Of a DNA stretch of 64,000 nt, positions 44,203 through 51,860 are shown in pieces (positions within the stretch are counted from its first letter, which is position 1; the number at the start of each line of letters is the position of its first letter). This DNA comes from Phenylobacterium kunshanense (GTDB taxonomy: Bacteria > Pseudomonadota > Alphaproteobacteria > Caulobacterales > Caulobacteraceae): the NCBI RefSeq assembly GCF_003254525.1, contig NZ_QFYS01000002.1, positions 124,001-188,000 on the forward strand, in the 5' to 3' direction. The translations under genes were made by a program, and so were the position numbers. The notes below the pieces were generated by a model. The model had not been told where the DNA came from, did no database searches, and worked only from the letters and a program-made list of their open reading frames with translations.

Positions 44203-44811
44203 TCAGGCGCGGGTGTCGACCGACCCGCCGGCGTCGCCCTCCTCGCCTGCGGCATAGGGATTGCCGGCGCCTTCCGCCTTCGGCGCGGCGCCTGTCTCCT
44301 TGGCCGCCACCACCACCGTGGCCGGGCGCACGAGGCGGCCCAGGAGCTCGTAGCCGGGCTGCATCAGCTGCAGAACCGCGCCAGGCGGCACAGCGCCCTC
44401 CGCCGGCTGTTCGGACATCGCCTGGTGCTGGTGCGGATCGAACTTGTCGCCCGGCTTCGGCGCGATTTTCTTCAGGCCATTCCGCTCGAAGGCGGACTGC
44501 AGCTCCTTCTCGGTCATCTGCACGCCGACGACGAAGTTCTTCACGACGCTGTCGGCGTGGTCCGCCGGCGCATGGGCGGTGGCCATGGCCAGGTAGTCAG
44601 CGGCGGCCAGCAGGTCCTTGGCGAACTTCTGGATCGCGTAGGCGCGGGCGTCATTGGCCTCGCGCTCGGCCCGGCGGCGCGTGTTCTCCATGTCGGCGGC
44701 GTAGCGGAGCACCTGCTCCTTCAGCGCCTGGACCTCCGCCAGCAGGGCGGGGACGTCGGCGTCGCTGCCGTCGGCCGGCGCGCCGTCAACGGGCGTGTTC
44801 TCTTCGGACAT
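44203..44811 (-). CDS. grpE: Nucleotide-exchange factor GrpE
   Basis: Co-chaperone that releases ADP from DnaK. The 202-aa protein has an acidic N-terminal part, a long helix (EVQALKEQVLRYAADMENTRRRAERE), and the beta-domain signature NGLKKIAPKPGDKFDPHQHQAM ... GAVLQLMQPGYELLGRLVRPATVVVA. The start is ATG 44811. It follows hrcA by 17 bases in an hrcA-grpE operon. In Caulobacter this operon is known to be transcribed with hrcA; dnaK and dnaJ are elsewhere. Confidence 0.97.
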   Translation of the reverse strand: MSEENTPVDGAPADGSDADVPALLAEVQALKEQVLRYAADMENTRRRAEREANDARAYAIQKFAKDLLAAADYLAMATAHAPADHADSVVKNFVVGVQMTEKELQSAFERNGLKKIAPKPGDKFDPHQHQAMSEQPAEGAVPPGAVLQLMQPGYELLGRLVRPATVVVAAKETGAAPKAEGAGNPYAAGEEGDAGGSVDTRA

Positions 44812-44828
44812 GTCTTCTCAGTGACCCT

Positions 44829-45944
44829 TTACGCGTTCATCACCTGGCCAAGCACGCGGGCGGTATAGTCCACCAACGGGATGACCCGGGCATAGTTCAG
44901 TCGGGCGGGCCCGATCACGCCGATCGCGCCGACCACCCGCTGCGAGCCCGACATATAGGGCGCCGCGATCACAGCGGAACCCGAAAGGGAAAAGAGCCGC
45001 GTCTCGGCGCCGATGAAGATGCGCACGCCCTGGCCGTCGCGGACGCCATCGAGCAGCTGGATCAGCTGTTCCTTCTGCTCCAAGTCCTCGAACAGCGAGC
45101 GGACGCGTTCCAGGTCCTCCAGCGCCTCGCGGTCTTCCAGCAGGTTGGCGCGGCCGCGGACGATGAGGGCGCGGTCCTCGGCGTCGCCGCCACTCCAGGC
45201 GGCCAGGCCGTCCTCCACGAGGCGCGCGGCGGTGGTGTCGAGCTCCCGGCGAGCGCGGTCCAGCTCGACCCGCAGGTCAGCCTTGGCCTCGGCGAAGGTG
45301 CGGCCCCGCATGCGGGCGTTGAGGAAATTCGACGCCTCCTGCAGCGCCGACGGCGTCACCCCCTGCGGCAGGCGGATCAGCCGGTTTTCCACCGAGCCGT
45401 CGTCCAGAACGACGATCGCCAGAGTCCGGTCGCCGGACAGGGGCACGAATTCCACATGCGACACCCCCGCGTCGCGCATCGGGCTGACCACCACGCCCGC
45501 GCCTCCGGCCAGGCCCGACAGGATGGCCGAGGCTTCGTTCAGCGCGTCCTCGTAGTTGCGGCCGTGGGCCAGCAACCGGGTCTCGATGCTGCGCCGCTCG
45601 TCGTCGCCGACGTCGCCCACCTCCATCAACCCATCGACGAACAGCCGCAGGCCCGCGTGGGTCGGCAGGCGTCCGGCGCTCACGTGCGGCGCGCCCAGCA
45701 GGCCGAGCTGCGTCAGGTCCTGCATGGTGTTGCGGATCGAGGCGGGGGATAGCGAGAGGCCGCCTTTCGAGAGCGTGCGTGAACCGACGGGCTCGCCGGT
45801 CTCGAGATAGCTCTCCACGATACGGCGGAAGATCTCCCGCGCGCGGGTGTCCATATCAGCGAGCGTCGGCCCGCGGGAGAGGAATGGCGATGGCACGGCG
45901 TGCGGCTGGTGTCTCTCGGCGCCCATGGACTGGACCTTCGTCAT
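44829..45944 (-). CDS. hrcA: Heat-inducible transcription repressor HrcA
   Basis: Repressor of groESL and other chaperone genes through CIRCE elements. The 371-aa protein has an N-terminal winged helix with [25 protein letters not shown] and [18 protein letters not shown], the IDD dimerisation part, and the C-terminal [39 protein letters not shown]. The first ATG is at 45944; a second in-frame ATG at 45854 (MDTRAREIF) would remove 30 less typical residues and no ribosome binding site decides between them. No CIRCE repeat is seen in the window, so its own promoter appears not to carry that operator. Confidence 0.94.
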   Translation of the reverse strand: MTKVQSMGAERHQPHAVPSPFLSRGPTLADMDTRAREIFRRIVESYLETGEPVGSRTLSKGGLSLSPASIRNTMQDLTQLGLLGAPHVSAGRLPTHAGLRLFVDGLMEVGDVGDDERRSIETRLLAHGRNYEDALNEASAILSGLAGGAGVVVSPMRDAGVSHVEFVPLSGDRTLAIVVLDDGSVENRLIRLPQGVTPSALQEASNFLNARMRGRTFAEAKADLRVELDRARRELDTTAARLVEDGLAAWSGGDAEDRALIVRGRANLLEDREALEDLERVRSLFEDLEQKEQLIQLLDGVRDGQGVRIFIGAETRLFSLSGSAVIAAPYMSGSQRVVGAIGVIGPARLNYARVIPLVDYTARVLGQVMNA

Positions 45945-46003
45945 CTAGGATAAGCGCGACCTTCGTCGGCGCAAGGCGCCCAGACCGTCAGAGAGCTCCA
46001 CCG

Positions 46004-46720
46004 ATGCGCCCGTCCGAACGCGCCCCCGACCTGCTTCGTCCCGTCACCCTGGAAACCGGCGTCACCCGGTACGCCGAAGGCTCGTGCCTGGCGACCTTCG
46101 GTCACACCAAGGTGCTGGTGACCGCCAGCGTGGAGGAAGGGGTCCCCGGGTTCCTGCGCGGGAAGGGCCAGGGCTGGGTCACGGCCGAGTACGGGATGCT
46201 GCCCCGGGCCACCCACACCCGCGGGCGGCGCGAGGCGGCCCAGGGCAAGCAGTCGGGCCGCACCCAGGAGATCCAGCGCCTCATCGGCCGTTCGATGCGG
46301 GCGATCATCGACCTGAAGGCGCTGGGCGAGCGGCAGATCACGCTGGACTGCGACGTGCTGCAGGCCGACGGCGGAACGCGCACGGCCTCGATCACCGGCG
46401 CCTGGGTCGCCCTGCGGCTGGCGACGCAGTACCTGCGGGACGAGGGCGTGATCGCGACCGACCCGATCCTGGATCAGGTAGCGGCGATCAGCTGCGGAAT
46501 CTTCGCGGGCACGCCGGTCCTCGACCTCGACTACGAGGAGGACTCCAATGCCGAAGCCGACGCCAACTTCGTGCTGACGGGCTCGGGCGACATCGTCGAG
46601 GTGCAGGCCACCGGCGAGAAGCGCGGCTTCAGCCAGGCTGAGTTCGAGGCGCTGTTCTCGCTGGCCCGCAAGGGCATCGGCGAGCTCTGCGTGATGCAGA
46701 GGGCGGCGACCGGCGGCTAA
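46004..46720 (+). CDS. rph: Ribonuclease PH
   Basis: 3'-5' phosphorolytic exoribonuclease that trims tRNA ends. The 238-aa PDX-fold protein has [43 protein letters not shown], and [19 protein letters not shown] with the Arg residues that bind phosphate. The C-terminal part has [30 protein letters not shown]. Start is ATG 46004. Divergent from hrcA across 59 bases, as in Caulobacter. The stop codon sits in the loop of a perfect 8-bp hairpin (46710-46728). Confidence 0.97.
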   Translation: MRPSERAPDLLRPVTLETGVTRYAEGSCLATFGHTKVLVTASVEEGVPGFLRGKGQGWVTAEYGMLPRATHTRGRREAAQGKQSGRTQEIQRLIGRSMRAIIDLKALGERQITLDCDVLQADGGTRTASITGAWVALRLATQYLRDEGVIATDPILDQVAAISCGIFAGTPVLDLDYEEDSNAEADANFVLTGSGDIVEVQATGEKRGFSQAEFEALFSLARKGIGELCVMQRAATGG

Positions 46721-46728
46721 GCCGCCGG
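46710..46728 (+). repeat. Perfect hairpin around the rph stop codon
   Basis: CCGGCGGC-TAA-GCCGCCGG places the rph stop TAA in the loop of a perfect 8-bp stem. No T run follows, so it is not a standard terminator; it could stall the exoribonuclease or be part of the composite repeat just downstream. Confidence 0.6.
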
Positions 46729-46730
46729 CG

Positions 46731-46780
46731 AGAGCGCGTCAGGCGAAAGTGGATGCCGGTTTCGCCGCGTGACGCGCTCT
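46731..46780. repeat. Palindromic intergenic repeat element (REP-like)
   Basis: Outer arms AGAGCGCGTCA (46731-46741) and TGACGCGCTCT (46770-46780), inner arms GGCGAAA (46742-46748) and TTTCGCC (46760-46766) around the loop GTGGATGCCGG. This form (GAAAGTGG..CCGGTTTC inside AGAGCGCGT arms) resembles an abundant intergenic palindrome that I recall from alphaproteobacterial genomes. Confidence 0.65.
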
Positions 46781-46804
46781 TACGAAGAGACCGAGCCAGC
46801 TTGT

Positions 46805-46832
46805 CGGGTTCAGATGTTTCCATCTGAACCCG
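46805..46832. repeat. 12-bp perfect hairpin with longer imperfect stem
   Basis: CGGGTTCAGATG (46805-46816), loop TTTC, CATCTGAACCCG (46821-46832). The stem continues imperfectly outward to about 46791 and 46843 (CCGAG arms). It lies just past the 34-aa ORF on the minus strand and could end its transcript, though no T run follows. Confidence 0.6.
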
Positions 46833-46859
46833 GCAGGCTCTCGGCCCGGGTTCCGTCTC

Positions 46860-46964
46860 TTAGAAGAAGACGCCGAAGCGCATGGCTTGCGGCGGAACGC
46901 GTTCGAGCTCGCGGGCGAGCGGGGCGAACAGCGCATCGAGGAACCGTTCGATCAGGGCGATCAT
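46860..46964 (-). CDS. Putative 34-aa microprotein
   Basis: A short frame coding MIALIERFLDALFAPLAREL and then ERVPPQAMRFGVFF, with the stop TAA at 46860. A GGAGTG site lies 6 bases before the ATG at 46964, and G/C at third codon positions is high, so it looks translated. The N-terminal half forms an amphipathic helix with a hydrophobic face (IALIERFLDALFAPLA) and the C-terminus is aromatic; peripheral membrane binding is possible. Upstream is the perfect palindrome GTTGC-AGT-GCAAC. Too short for homology calls by eye; it could also be a leader peptide. Confidence 0.5.
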   Translation of the reverse strand: MIALIERFLDALFAPLARELERVPPQAMRFGVFF

Positions 46965-46975
46965 TGGCTTCACTC

Positions 46976-46994
46976 CATGTTGCAGTGCAACGTG
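46976..46994. promoter_or_regulatory. TTGC-N3-GCAA palindrome before the 34-aa ORF
   Basis: Core GTTGC-AGT-GCAAC at 46979-46991 is perfect, and 8-base arms with one mismatch extend to 46976-46994. It begins 12 bases upstream of the microprotein start, in the 5' untranslated region or promoter end. It looks like an operator and resembles the TGC-N3-GCA core I recall for the polyhydroxybutyrate regulator PhaR. Confidence 0.5.
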
Positions 46995-47079
46995 GAAGCG
47001 CAGATAGGCTCCACCGAGGCGCAGTTCAAGTAATTCTCACATCAGTGAATTGATCTGCGCCGCAATGCCGCATGAGTGT

Positions 47080-47094
47080 TGTTGCGACGCAACA
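47080..47094. promoter_or_regulatory. TGTTGC-GAC-GCAACA palindrome before the thioesterase gene
   Basis: Perfect 6-base arms and a 3-base spacer, of the same type as the palindrome at 46976-46994; the centres are 102 bp apart. It lies 81 bases upstream of the thioesterase start in the divergent promoter region. A weaker TGC-GCC-GCA is at 47056-47064. Confidence 0.5.
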
Positions 47095-47174
47095 TGACGC
47101 GACGGCCGCCTGCGGCAACCCTAGGTTTGGCTGAGCCAGCATTCGTGCCAGTCTGGTCACGGGGGAGGACGCGC

Positions 47175-47606
47175 ATGCCGCAGACGACCAACAATACCAG
47201 CGTCGAGAGGCTGAATCTCGCGAACGACGGGAAGCTGCCCGGCCACATCGGCCTGCGGGTGACCGAGGTGGACGACGGTCGCGTGGTGGGACGCTTCATC
47301 GTTCGGCCCGACCTCGTGGCGCATACCGGCTACCTGCTGGCCGGCACGGTGCTGTCGGTCGCCGACATCCTCTGCGCCTATGGCGTCTCGACCGCGTGGC
47401 CGGAAGGCGCCAGCGGCTTCACCACCGCCGAGGTGAAGTGCAACTTCACCGGCACCCTGCGCGAAGGTGAGGCGGTTTGCACCGCCACCCTGCTGCACGG
47501 CGGACGCACCACCCAGGTCTGGGACGCCAGGGTCGAGGATGCGGCGACGGGAAAGCTGATGGCGGCCTTCCGCTGCACCCAGGTGATCCTCTACCCGCGC
47601 GGCTAG
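47175..47606 (+). CDS. PaaI-type hot-dog acyl-CoA thioesterase
   Basis: A 143-aa single hot-dog domain of the PaaI/YbgC-like (4-hydroxybenzoyl-CoA/PaaI) class that hydrolyses acyl- or aryl-CoA in the cytosol. The fold parts are LPGHIGLRVTEVDDGRVVGRF, the catalytic region RPDLVAHTGYLLAGTVLSVADILCAYGV (in place of the usual N-x-x-G-x-x-H-x-G), and TTAEVKCNFTGTLREGEAVCTATLLHGGRTTQVWDARV. ATG 47175 has a near-perfect GGGGGAGGA site. The gene is convergent with a HTH gene, sharing CTAG as stop. Substrate unknown. Confidence 0.85.
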   Translation: MPQTTNNTSVERLNLANDGKLPGHIGLRVTEVDDGRVVGRFIVRPDLVAHTGYLLAGTVLSVADILCAYGVSTAWPEGASGFTTAEVKCNFTGTLREGEAVCTATLLHGGRTTQVWDARVEDAATGKLMAAFRCTQVILYPRG

Positions 47607-47839
47607 TCCTCGTCGTCGATCGGGGCGTCGTCCGGGCCGGGTTCGTAGACGAGGAGGTCGCCCGGCTGGCAGTCGAGCTCGCGGCAGAGCGCCGACAGGG
47701 TCGAGAAGCGGACCGCGCGCGCCTTGCCGGTCTTCAGGATAGAGAGATTGGCGATGGTCACGCCGACGCGGTCGGCGAGTTCGGTCAGCGACATGCGGCG
47801 TTCCAGGAGGACGCGGTCGAGGCTTACGCGGATGGGCAT
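47603..47839 (-). CDS. Small HTH transcriptional regulator (YozG/XRE-like)
   Basis: A 78-aa regulator that is nearly all DNA-binding domain: VSLDRVLLERRMSLTELADRVGVTIANLSILKTGKARAVRFSTL carries the helix-turn-helix, followed by LSALCRELDCQPGDLLVYEP. This is the YozG/HTH_26 type, often linked with DUF2975 membrane proteins. It starts 19 bases after the DUF2975 stop and forms an operon with it and probably with the 35-aa ORF. It may repress its own promoter through the TATCGA palindromes at 48680-48741. Stop shared as CTAG with the thioesterase gene. Confidence 0.88.
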   Translation of the reverse strand: MPIRVSLDRVLLERRMSLTELADRVGVTIANLSILKTGKARAVRFSTLSALCRELDCQPGDLLVYEPGPDDAPIDDED

Positions 47840-47858
47840 CGGGTCTGTCCGGGCCTCT

Positions 47859-48413
47859 TCAGATCGTCAGTTCGGCTTCGCGCCGCAGTCGCGCGCCTTC
47901 GCGGAACACCTCCGCGAGCACGAAGACCACGAGGACCGAGAACCAGGCGGTCAGGCTCAGCGACGGCTGGATGCGGTCCACGCCCGAAAAGGCCCAGGCG
48001 CTGATCGCCCAGAAGGCGTAGCGGCCCAGCTCCAGACCCGCGAGCATCAGGCCGATCAGGCGCAGGCGCGCCACGTTGTCCGGATGGAAGGGGTCGCCGA
48101 TGGTCAGGGTCGTAAAGATGCGGCGCAGGGATCCGACGATCACCAGAATGCCGCCAACGTAGAGACCCAGGCCCAGGAGTCCGCCGGCCACCGAGGGGCC
48201 GTTTTCCAGCAGCTCGCGGATCGAGCTGTTGCGCTCGGCCTCGCCAGGATCGGAGCCGGTGAGGCCGCCGAGCAGGTCGGGATTGTAGCTGAGGAGGAGC
48301 GCCGCGAGCGTGAGCAGGGCGACGATGCCGAGGCCGATCCATAGGGCGGCGAAGACCACATCGAGGATGATCTTCAGGAAACTCGATACGGAACCCGGAC
48401 CCAAGGCGCGCAT
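47859..48413 (-). CDS. DUF2975 membrane protein
   Basis: A 184-aa inner-membrane protein with four hydrophobic helices (about 14-42, 75-95, 118-140, 148-170). Characteristic parts are LRRIFTTLTIGDPFHPDNVARLRLIGLMLAGLELGRY, with the conserved GDPF-x-P-x-N-x-x-R-L motif of DUF2975. Pairs of DUF2975 with a YozG-type HTH protein are widespread and thought to be signal-response modules, but the signal is unknown. It is followed by the HTH gene at 19 bases. Upstream, a hairpin and the 35-aa microprotein gene lie on the same strand. Confidence 0.85.
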   Translation of the reverse strand: MRALGPGSVSSFLKIILDVVFAALWIGLGIVALLTLAALLLSYNPDLLGGLTGSDPGEAERNSSIRELLENGPSVAGGLLGLGLYVGGILVIVGSLRRIFTTLTIGDPFHPDNVARLRLIGLMLAGLELGRYAFWAISAWAFSGVDRIQPSLSLTAWFSVLVVFVLAEVFREGARLRREAELTI

Positions 48414-48438
48414 GCCTGACTGCTCCCCGCTTCGTCTG

Positions 48439-48483
48439 GATCCGCCCGGCGGCCGGCGTTTCAGCCGAGGGCCGGGGCGGATC
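48439..48483 (-). repeat. Long hairpin between the 35-aa ORF and DUF2975
   Basis: GATCCGCCCGGC (48439-48450) pairs with GCCGGGGCGGATC (48471-48483) with one bulged base. It has no T run. In the transcript it lies between the microprotein and DUF2975 and could attenuate or set mRNA ratios. Confidence 0.5.
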
Positions 48484-48513
48484 GGACGATCCCCATGACT
48501 TGCGTTTGAAGTC

Positions 48514-48621
48514 TTAGAGGAAGGCGGCGCGGGCGGCGATGCTCAGGATCGGCGTAGCGGCCAGGACGAGCACCAGGCTCATGGCGGTGCGGTCGACGAA
48601 GGACATGACGTTGGCGAACAT
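48514..48621 (-). CDS. Putative 35-aa membrane microprotein
   Basis: Codes MFANVMSFVDRTAMSLVLVL followed by AATPILSIAARAAFL, ending TAA at 48514. A GGAG site lies 8 bases before ATG 48621. It has a single hydrophobic helix (about residues 14-33), a short charged N-terminus and high G/C at third positions. It is followed by the DUF2975 and HTH genes on the same strand and preceded by a cluster of TATCGA-type palindromes, so it is likely the first gene of a three-gene cassette. Confidence is moderate because of the length; no homologue is known to me. Confidence 0.55.
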   Translation of the reverse strand: MFANVMSFVDRTAMSLVLVLAATPILSIAARAAFL

Positions 48622-48639
48622 TTCTAGGCTCCGGTTTTG

Positions 48640-48654
48640 TGCTGCGCTGCAGCA
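48640..48654. promoter_or_regulatory. TGCTGC-GCT-GCAGCA palindrome before the 35-aa ORF
   Basis: Perfect 6-base arms and a 3-base spacer, 18 bases upstream of the microprotein start at 48621. It has the same geometry as the palindromes at 46979-46991 and 47080-47094 (TGC-N3-GCA core), next to the other microprotein gene. Confidence 0.5.
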
Positions 48655-48679
48655 TCTGTGTGGGTGAAGCTCTGTGCTT

Positions 48680-48741
48680 CGATGTGATTATCGATACGCC
48701 CACATCGATTTTCGATCACGTGAATATCGAGTAACGATATT
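48680..48741. promoter_or_regulatory. Cluster of TATCGA-type palindromes (likely operator of the HTH/DUF2975 unit)
   Basis: An AT-rich stretch between the 35-aa ORF and rdgB holds CGATGTG-N14-CACATCG (48680-48707), with TATCGATA inside it at 48690-48697, ATCGATTTTCGAT at 48704-48716, and AATATCG-AGTAA-CGATATT (48723-48741). Such repeats next to a HTH gene suggest autoregulation; they also lie upstream of rdgB on the other strand. Confidence 0.55.
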
Positions 48742-48803
48742 AAACTTTCGCAATGCAACAGTCCGCGCCCGGCGCTAGGGTCCGCCTCCCAAAGGAGACG
48801 CAG

Positions 48804-49403
48804 ATGGCGCTGAAGCTGGAGCCGGGGACCCGTCTGGTGGTCGCCACCCACAACCCGGGCAAGGCGCGCGAGCTGGCCGAAATCCTCGATGGACGGTTCG
48901 AACTGGTCGCGGCCGGCGAACTCGGCCTGCCCGAGCCGGACGAGACTGAGATGACCTTCAGCGGCAATGCGCTGCTCAAGGCGCGCGCCGCGGCGGACGC
49001 CTCGGGGCTGATCGCCCTGGCCGACGATTCCGGGCTCTCGGTCGCGGCTCTGGACGGCGCGCCCGGCATCTACTCCGCCCGTTGGGCCGGGCCGGAGAAG
49101 GACTTCGCCATGGCCATGCGCAAGGTCGAGGAGCGGCTGGAGGAGGCGGGCGCCGAGGATCGCGCGGCCTGGTTCACCTCGGCCCTGGCCGTCGCCTGGC
49201 CAAACGGGCCGGCGGTGGTGGTCGAGGGACGGGTGGACGGGACGCTGACTTTCCCCCCGCGTGGTGACAGGGGCTTCGGCTACGACCCGATCTTCGTTCC
49301 CGAGGGCGAGACCCTGACGTTCGGCGAAATGGACCCGGCGGTGAAGGACGGCATGAGCCACCGCGCCCGGGCCTTCGTGAAGCTGAAGGCCGCCCTGTTG
49401 TGA
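48804..49403 (+). CDS. rdgB: Non-canonical purine NTP pyrophosphatase (RdgB/HAM1)
   Basis: Hydrolyses dITP, ITP and XTP to monophosphates so damaged purines stay out of DNA and RNA. The 199-aa protein has the N-terminal [15 protein letters not shown] with the conserved Thr-x-Asn-x-x-Lys, the [50 protein letters not shown] block, and the HAM1 signature [23 protein letters not shown] and [13 protein letters not shown] 48804 has AAAGGAG upstream. The stop overlaps the hemW GTG start in GTGA. Confidence 0.96.
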   Translation: MALKLEPGTRLVVATHNPGKARELAEILDGRFELVAAGELGLPEPDETEMTFSGNALLKARAAADASGLIALADDSGLSVAALDGAPGIYSARWAGPEKDFAMAMRKVEERLEEAGAEDRAAWFTSALAVAWPNGPAVVVEGRVDGTLTFPPRGDRGFGYDPIFVPEGETLTFGEMDPAVKDGMSHRARAFVKLKAALL

Positions 49404-50560
49404 GCGGCGGACCGCCGCTTGGAGTCTATATCCACTGGCCCTACTGCGCGCGCATCTGCCCCTACTGCGACTTCAACGTCTTCCGCGCACGGGGCCGCGA
49501 GACCGAAGCGGCTGAACTGGCCCGCGCCATCCTCGCCGACCTGGAGGCGCAGCGGGTGCTGACCGGCCCCCGCGAGCTGGTCTCGGTCTTCTTCGGCGGC
49601 GGCACGCCGTCGCTGATGGATCCGGCCTGGGTGGCGGCGATCGTGGCGGCCGCCCGAAGCTTCTGGACGCCGGCTCCGAATGTGGAGGTCAGCCTCGAGG
49701 CGAATCCCACTGACGCCGAGGCCGACCGTTTCACCGCGCTCGCCGCGGCCGGCGTCGATCGACTGTCGCTCGGCCTGCAGTCCCTGGATGACGCCGCGCT
49801 GGCGTTCCTGGGCCGAAACCATGACGCGGCGGAGGGGCGACGGGCGGCGGAAGCCGCGGCCCGGGCCTTTCCCCGGCTGTCCGTCGACCTGATCTATGCG
49901 CTGCCGGACCAGACGCCGGCCGCCTGGGCCGAGGAACTCCGGGCCGCGGTCGCGCTGGGCGCCGAGCACATCTCGCCCTACCAGCTCACGATCGAGGAAG
50001 GCACGGCCTTCGACCGCGCCGTGCGGAGGGGTCGGTTCATCCCTCCGGCTGACGAGCCTGCGGCCGAGCTCTACGAGACGACCCAGGCAGTCCTGAAGGC
50101 CGAAGGGTTCGAGGCCTACGAGGTGTCCAACCACGCCCGCGGCCTTGCCGCGCGTTCGCGCCACAACCTCGTCTACTGGCAAGGCCTGGACTATGTGGGC
50201 GCCGGCCCGGGGGCGCATGGCCGGCTCACCCTCGAGGGCCAGCGGACGGCGACCCGCGCCGAAGACCGACCCGCCGACTACATCTGCACCGTCGGCGCGA
50301 CCGGGGTGGGGTTCGCCGAGCGTGAGCCCCTCGGGCCCGTCGAAGCCGCCGAGGAGCGCCTGCTCAGCGGCCTCAGGATCGGCGAGGGCGTGGGCTTCGG
50401 CGAGGTGGAGGTCCTTGGCCTTGCGCCCGAACACCCGGAGGTGCGCCACCTGGTCGATCTCGGCCTGCTGGCGGACGACCGCTCTCGGCTGCGCGCCACC
50501 GCCGCGGGTCGGCGGGTGCTGGACAGCCTGACCGCAGCGCTGGCGACCGCGGCCCGCTGA
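49400..50560 (+). CDS. hemW: Heme chaperone HemW (radical SAM, CPO-like)
   Basis: A radical-SAM protein of 386 aa, related to oxygen-independent coproporphyrinogen oxidase but with HemW features, moving heme to respiratory enzymes. The cluster motif is [19 protein letters not shown] (C-x3-C-x2-C) near the N-terminus, then [21 protein letters not shown] and [17 protein letters not shown]. HemN would have a Cys-x3-Cys-x2-Cys-x-Cys arrangement with an N-terminal extension, absent here. The GTG start at 49400 overlaps the rdgB stop, so the two genes are coupled. Confidence 0.9.
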   Translation: MSGGPPLGVYIHWPYCARICPYCDFNVFRARGRETEAAELARAILADLEAQRVLTGPRELVSVFFGGGTPSLMDPAWVAAIVAAARSFWTPAPNVEVSLEANPTDAEADRFTALAAAGVDRLSLGLQSLDDAALAFLGRNHDAAEGRRAAEAAARAFPRLSVDLIYALPDQTPAAWAEELRAAVALGAEHISPYQLTIEEGTAFDRAVRRGRFIPPADEPAAELYETTQAVLKAEGFEAYEVSNHARGLAARSRHNLVYWQGLDYVGAGPGAHGRLTLEGQRTATRAEDRPADYICTVGATGVGFAEREPLGPVEAAEERLLSGLRIGEGVGFGEVEVLGLAPEHPEVRHLVDLGLLADDRSRLRATAAGRRVLDSLTAALATAAR

Positions 50561-50606
50561 CGCCTGCCCTTGCCATTCGCCCCCGGACCGGCGAACCCTC
50601 CGCGCC

Positions 50607-51473
50607 ATGGCCCGCGCCCTTCCTCCTCCCGCACTCGACGACGCGCCCCTGGCGGCGGGGCTGTACGTGGTCGCGACGCCGATCGGGAACCTGCGCGACA
50701 TCACGCTGCGGGCGCTGGACGTGCTGGCCCAAGCCGACCTGGTGCTGGCCGAGGACACCCGCGTCACCGGCAAGCTGCTCTCGGCCTACGGTCTATCGGC
50801 CAGGCTGGAGCGGCACGACGAGCACGCTGCGGAACGGGCGCGTCCCAAGGCGATGGCCGTCCTGGCCGAAGGCGGACGCGTGGCGCTGGTCAGCGACGCC
50901 GGCACGCCGCTGATCTCGGACCCTGGCTACAGGCTGGTGCGCGAGGCCGCTGCAGCCGGACACCGGGTGTTCCCCGTCCCCGGGGCCTCCGCGCTGCTGG
51001 CCGGACTCTCCGCCGCGGGCCTGCCGACCGACCGCTTCCTGTTCGTGGGGTTCCCGCCGCCGAAGAGCGCGGCGCGGCGTACGTTCCTGGCCGAATTCGC
51101 GGGCGTGCGGGCCACCTTGGCCTTCTTCGAGGGCGGCTCGCGCCTGGCGGACTGTCTTGCCGACATGGCCGCCGTGCTGGGCGGTGACCGCGAGGCGGTG
51201 GTGTGCCGCGAACTCACCAAGCTCTACGAGACCTTCTACCGCGGGCCCCTGGCGACCCTGGCGGCCGACCCGGCGCTGGATGCGCCCAGGGGAGAGATCG
51301 TCATCCTGGTGGCGCCGGGCCGCGAGACCGAGGCCACGGCGGCAGATGCGGACGCGGCCCTGATCGAGGCGTTGGGCCGGCTGAAGCCCGCCGATGCCGC
51401 GGCCGAGGTGGCCAAGGCCCTGGGCCTGCCCCGGCGAGATCTCTACCGTCGGGCGCTGGAGCTGAAACGGTGA
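50607..51473 (+). CDS. rsmI: 16S rRNA C1402 2'-O-ribose methyltransferase
   Basis: Methylates the 2'-OH of C1402 in 16S rRNA using SAM. The 288-aa tetrapyrrole-methylase fold begins LAAGLYVVATPIGNLRDITLRALDVLAQADLVLAEDTRVT, includes VALVSDAGTPLISDPGYRLV, VFPVPGASALLAGLSAAGLPTDRFLFVGFPP and FFEGGSRLADCLADM ... CRELTKLYETFYRG. The C-terminal HTH-like tail is EVAKALGLPRRDLYRRALELK. ATG 50607. The gene overlaps the yraN start in GTGA, so they are coupled, in the widespread rsmI-yraN arrangement. Confidence 0.96.
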   Translation: MARALPPPALDDAPLAAGLYVVATPIGNLRDITLRALDVLAQADLVLAEDTRVTGKLLSAYGLSARLERHDEHAAERARPKAMAVLAEGGRVALVSDAGTPLISDPGYRLVREAAAAGHRVFPVPGASALLAGLSAAGLPTDRFLFVGFPPPKSAARRTFLAEFAGVRATLAFFEGGSRLADCLADMAAVLGGDREAVVCRELTKLYETFYRGPLATLAADPALDAPRGEIVILVAPGRETEATAADADAALIEALGRLKPADAAAEVAKALGLPRRDLYRRALELKR

Positions 51474-51841
51474 GCGCCCGATCCGCCCGCGGCGCAGCGG
51501 CGCGCCTTTCCGGCCGTCGCGGCGAGGTGCTGGCGGCGATCTGGCTGATGGCCAAGGGCTATCGGATCCTCGGCTTCCGGCTGAAGACGCGCCAGGCGGA
51601 GATCGATCTCCTGGCGCAACGCGGCGACGTCCTGGCGGTTGTGGAGGTTAAGCGCCGCACATCCTTGGAGGTCGCCCTGGAGACCGTCACCCCCGACCAG
51701 CGCGAGCGGCTACGTCGCGCGGGACTCGCCATAGCCGCCGGCCGGCCGGCCCTTCGGGGGTGCGGCGTCAGGGTCGATCTGCTGGCACTCGCGCCCGGGA
51801 GGCTTCCCCGGCATATTCCCGACGCCTGGCAGGGCGCCTGA
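51470..51841 (+). CDS. YraN/UPF0102-family endonuclease-like protein
   Basis: A 123-aa restriction-endonuclease-fold protein. After a basic N-terminus it shows GRRGEVLAAIWLMAKGYRILGFRLKTRQAEIDLLAQRGDVLAVVEVKRRTSLEVALETV, which contains the Glu-Asp-Glu-x-Lys nuclease core (E-I-D and E-V-K), and FDLLALAPGRLPRHIPDAW-like residues here as VRVDLLALAPGRLP. Start is GTG 51470, overlapping the rsmI stop. The family is usually encoded next to rsmI. Its role is unsettled, with Holliday-junction or DNA-uptake functions proposed. Confidence 0.9.
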   Translation: MSARSARGAAARLSGRRGEVLAAIWLMAKGYRILGFRLKTRQAEIDLLAQRGDVLAVVEVKRRTSLEVALETVTPDQRERLRRAGLAIAAGRPALRGCGVRVDLLALAPGRLPRHIPDAWQGA

Positions 51842-51860
51842 CGGGAGTTTCTTGGGCGAG

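Noticed and set aside
45945-46003. CIRCE operator upstream of hrcA
   Set aside because: I looked for TTAGCACTC-N9-GAGTGCTAA in the hrcA/rph region and elsewhere and found none.
46769-47053. Plus-strand frame of 94 codons (start MTRSYEETE) after rph
   Set aside because: It reads through the REP-like hairpins and antisense to the 34-aa ORF; Arg-rich with no usable ribosome binding site.
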